Assembly (NCBI GenBank): GCA_003024985.2
Contig: PXIH01S0016688.1
Source of the DNA: Euperipatoides rowelli
Lineage: Eukaryota > Onychophora > Udeonychophora > Euonychophora > Peripatopsidae
DNA: 10,192 nucleotides
Reading direction: 5' to 3' (one strand)
The position numbers and the translations under genes are program-made. The notes under the pieces were generated by a model, which worked only from the letters and a program-made list of their open reading frames with translations, had not been told where the DNA came from and did no database searches. Below, one piece after another: positions 7,787 to 10,192 of this stretch (within the stretch, counting starts at the first letter, position 1; every line of letters begins with the position of its first letter).

Positions 7787-7935
7787 AAAAAAAAACCTTA
7801 TCAAACCTGACAATAAAGTCAACAAAACGTCGACAATCAAAAAGAGAAAAAAAAAAGCTTAATCAAACCCGACAATAAAGTAAACAAAACGTCAAGACAA
7901 CCAAAGAAAAAAAACAAAAAAGCTAATCAAAATAT
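7787..7935 (+). repeat. About 2.3 tandem copies of a 62-bp unit
   Basis: The core TCAAACCTGACAATAAAG begins at 7801 and recurs as TCAAACCCGACAATAAAG at 7863. Both are followed by T(C/A)AACAAAACGTC and an A-rich stretch. A third partial copy (AGCTAATCAAAA) begins at about 7921. The unit is A-rich on the plus strand and each full copy keeps the word AACGTC. No coding frame runs through it. Confidence 0.8.
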
Positions 7936-7948
7936 TTACAGCCCACAA

Positions 7949-7999
7949 TAGATTAGTAATATTTTTTTACAGCCGGACAAACAATTTCAGTTCGACACC
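7949..7999 (+). other. Possible tRNA-derived SINE relic (box B-like)
   Basis: AGTTCGACACC (7989-7999) matches the Pol III box B consensus GGTTCRANNCC at 10 of 11 positions. TAGATTAGTAA (7949-7959) is a weak box A at tRNA-like distance (29 bp). No cloverleaf can be drawn, so this is not a tRNA gene. The hairpin at 8004-8028 follows directly. Confidence 0.3.
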
Positions 8000-8003
8000 A
8001 CTG

Positions 8004-8028
8004 AGATGCTTTAGTGACTAAAGCATCT
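8004..8028. repeat. Perfect 11-bp stem hairpin
   Basis: AGATGCTTTAG and CTAAAGCATCT are exact reverse complements around TGA. The segment lies just after the box B-like sequence, and GATCC/GGATC words follow, suggesting a structured repeat tail. Confidence 0.8.
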
Positions 8029-8061
8029 GCCTAGGATCCATTAAAAAAAGGATCTGGACCT

Positions 8062-8674
8062 GGTAAAATATTTTGGTGTTTTAAGCAGGGGCATAAAAAA
8101 TTTGTCTAAGTTAACTCGTTTTTAAATAGAAAAACAAAATAAACATTTATTTATTTCAAAATAGTTACAAACTAGGTACATAAAAAAGAGAAGTGAAAAC
8201 AAATATTATGGATATTTTATATGATGCAACTTGAAGTAGATAATACACAACAAAATGATATTCAATTACTGTATATCATATCAACTAGCTAATAATTAAT
8301 TATATCTCAAAGTATTCAATTATAATATATATAAAAAATGCTAAATAGAGGGTTATCCACCAAATGTGGTCAGATTTGTACAATGTTCTGAGTTAACTTT
8401 CAATACACTCTTGTTTCAGTTTCATTTACTGATCAAATTCCATGAAATTTACTAATGTGTGCTTAATTTAACTGGTGCCCAAGATACCATTCCTATGTTA
8501 TCTAAAATGTTTTTAGCCAAAAAAAAAAAAAAAATTGCCGAATTACATATAAAGCCGTTTTTATCATTCTAAAATTATGCTAGCTTTTTTCTTTTTTGCT
8601 CCATTATTATTAATTGCAGTTTTCATTTAATTGTTCTCTTTGAAAAAAGCATGCATATTTAATTAAAATTATAC
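8062..8674. other. AT-rich non-coding DNA
   Basis: No gene, RNA or transposon end is visible. A 15-base A run lies near 8520-8534. Confidence 0.6.
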
Positions 8675-8676
8675 TA

Positions 8677-8919
8677 GCGTCTGAATCTCAGACCTACCCT
8701 TGTCATGCAACCTATTAGACAATCTACTAACCTTAACCGTACACTGACCCTAACTCCTACATGAATATAATTGCCAATTAAGGGATCTCGAACCTTAACC
8801 GTACACTGATCCCAACTCAACTTAAATATTAAAGCATAAATAACAGGCAAACAGAGGTTGGCTTGCATGCCGATCGCCGATTAGCTGATATTACAATNGT
8901 AGGTCTGAGATCCAGACAC
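8677..8919. mobile_element. 243-bp MITE flanked by TA (Tc1/mariner-like)
   Basis: The 21-bp ends GCGTCTGAATCTCAGACCTAC (8677-8697) and the reverse complement of 8899-8919 agree at 19 of 21 positions. TA flanks both ends (8675-8676 and 8920-8921), as in Tc1/mariner-type insertion. Each end is itself a small hairpin (GTCTGA-ATC-TCAGAC on the left, GTCTG/CAGAC on the right). The interior has two 28-bp direct repeats and no transposase. The ATG-started minus-strand frame across it (8674-8868) runs through repeats and the terminus, so it is not a gene. One base (8898) is undetermined. Confidence 0.8.
8729..8818 (+). repeat. Two 28-bp direct repeats inside the MITE
   Basis: AACCTTAACCGTACACTGA followed by CCCTAACTC (8729-8756) or TCCCAACTC (8791-8818): 26 of 28 bases match, offset 62 bp. 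The unit contains telomere-like CCTTAACC and CCCTAAC words, but not in tandem, so I read it as a MITE-internal repeat rather than telomeric DNA. Confidence 0.8.
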
Positions 8920-8921
8920 TA

Positions 8922-9974
8922 TAAATTGTTTATAATAGATGCTCACAAACATTGATAAATGTTATTTGATATAAAATAATGTCACAATGTACAGTTTCTT
9001 TAACGATAAATGCTTTTTTAATCCTAAAATGATTTTAGCAATCTTTGTTTTCCATCAATTACAATATTAATTAGCATTATGTTAGGGTACAAACTACTTT
9101 AAAATAAATGTTTACATAGAAAAAAACTGTAAAGTACACACTGTACAGATTTTTCTATTTTTTTTAAAAAAAAGAAAGTAAAAGGTATACTGCCAGCAAA
9201 ACATTATAGCGAATCTGCACAAAATGGGCATTCAAGTAGAAACAATCTTAAGCGAAAACAATATTGATTTTTAACGTTAACCACAATTACCTGTACTATA
9301 TCTACAGTTTGCACCATACAGTGTACTTCGTATACTCACAGATAAACATTACACAGAATATATATCATATACTTTATACAGTAAATACTGTGTATTTATG
9401 AGCCTGAGAGTTCAAAACATAAACAAAAAAACCTCGTTGCAGACTTTAGATGGGCTCTTGAAAGTAAAAGCAGATTAGACTGTATGCAAAACTTTTAGAA
9501 CTGGATAACATATTTAAAAATAAATAATTACATTTAAATTCAATAGCTTACCATTATTATTTTAAATAAAAATATATAAATAGATGGGGGGAAATGTAAA
9601 AAATTTGTCAATCTTTATTATTTTGCTAATAAAATTTAGGTCTTAGAAGTGTAGTTCATAGATTTAGTTTAAATTTAGTAAATAGTAACTTATAAAAATT
9701 TTTTATAAGAGATTCAGAACTCATCTCCACTATTAAACTTCAGAAAAACAAGATTTTTTTTTTTTTTTAATGGAGATTATTTTCTGGGTTAATTGTTACT
9801 TGGTTGTATGTATATTTCTTAGGCTATTTATGTTGTTACATCTATCATTTTGTTAGCCTGAAGGTTAGGCTGTAAAAAATGCTAAGCTAAATCCAAATAT
9901 AGCATATCAATACTTAAGTTCCAATCCTAATCTAAATAATTCAATAAACGAACATTCAAATATTCATACATACC
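8922..9974. other. AT-rich non-coding DNA
   Basis: No exon was supported. TATACAGTA-family words recur between about 9290 and 9400, including ACAGTAAATACTGT. There is a 15-base T run at 9754-9768 and the palindrome at 9689-9709. Confidence 0.6.
9689..9709. repeat. 21-bp A/T palindrome
   Basis: CTTATAAAAA and TTTTTATAAG are perfect 10-bp arms around a single T. Low complexity makes chance formation plausible. Confidence 0.6.
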
Positions 9975-10192
9975 CAGCCCCGGCTCCAGGTATTTTGCCA
10001 CCCAAGGCACATTAAGATCTTGACGCCTTAATAAAATTTGCTTAAATATATTTAACCTACAAGCGGTCGCGCTGTCGTAAATCTTACGAAAAATTCAATT
10101 TTTTATATGTGTCTATGTGTATGGACTTGTANGTTTATCTCTGCCTTCTATTCCTAAAACTAACTCCCCACTACAATATTGGTAGGTTTTTA
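9975..10192 (+). mobile_element. Possible end of a hAT-type DNA transposon, cut by the window edge
   Basis: The sequence turns abruptly GC-richer at CAGCCCCGGCTCCAGG, followed by TATTTTGCCACCCAAGGCA. hAT elements typically start with CAG and a GC-rich terminal repeat, and endings of the form CAGGGCCGGCTC...GCC-CCC-GGCA are familiar from animal hAT families. The other end, and therefore the 8-bp target duplication (TACATACC would be the left copy, 9967-9974), lies outside the window. CpGs continue to about 10077. Base 10132 is undetermined. Confidence 0.4.

Noticed and set aside
8729-8818. Telomere-like CCTTAACC/CCCTAAC words
   Set aside because: They are not in tandem and occur only as part of a 28-bp unit inside a MITE, so they are not telomeric DNA.
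8674-8868. 64-codon minus-strand ATG frame
   Set aside because: It lies inside the MITE, running through both 28-bp direct repeats and the terminal repeat; no transposase features.
9190-9270. Open segment reading CTGCCAGCAAAACATTATAG onward as a possible exon
   Set aside because: There is no pyrimidine tract before the AG and no donor afterwards; the frame ends quickly.

Overview
This is an A+T-rich (by eye about three quarters A+T), almost entirely non-coding stretch of a eukaryotic, very probably animal, nuclear genome. The signs are long A/T runs, the absence of long ATG-started reading frames, an intron-type splice acceptor, several miniature inverted-repeat transposon candidates, and many copies of TAGGCCTA- and TATACAGTATA-like words. 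I associate that repeat style with marine invertebrates, but the sequence does not let me name the species. There is no bacterial, plasmid or phage architecture: no Shine-Dalgarno/ORF organisation and no operons.

Layout. Positions 1-1851 hold AT-rich DNA with a short hairpin (206-240), a 12-bp palindrome (469-480) and a 20-bp duplication (561-600). Positions 1856-2439 look like a 584-bp miniature DNA transposon whose ends differ only by transitions and which is flanked by TAAA on both sides. Positions 2444-4980 are non-coding and include three blocks of a degenerate TATACAGTATA/TAGGCCTA repeat and a small GC-richer, CpG-containing patch (about 4310-4500). A perfect 18-bp stem hairpin lies at 5030-5069.

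The only coding sequence I can argue for is on the minus strand at 6820-6948. It is a 42-codon, leucine-zipper-like coiled-coil segment that starts directly after a good splice acceptor and ends at TAA, so it reads as the last coding exon of a gene whose other exons lie upstream on the minus strand, beyond what I can see. Lower coordinates (to roughly 5.8-6.8 kb) would be its 3' UTR, and 6949 to the right would be intron.

The right part (6.95-10.2 kb) is intron-like or intergenic DNA full of mobile-element debris. It holds a repeat fragment with an AGATGGCGC core (7229-7375), a 62-bp tandem repeat (7787-7935), tRNA-like B-box relics (5713-5762 and 7949-7999), a 243-bp TA-flanked MITE (8677-8919) and, at the edge, what resembles the end of a hAT-type transposon (9975 onward). 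No self-contained multi-gene system is visible. The points most worth checking are the small exon and the structure of the two MITEs.
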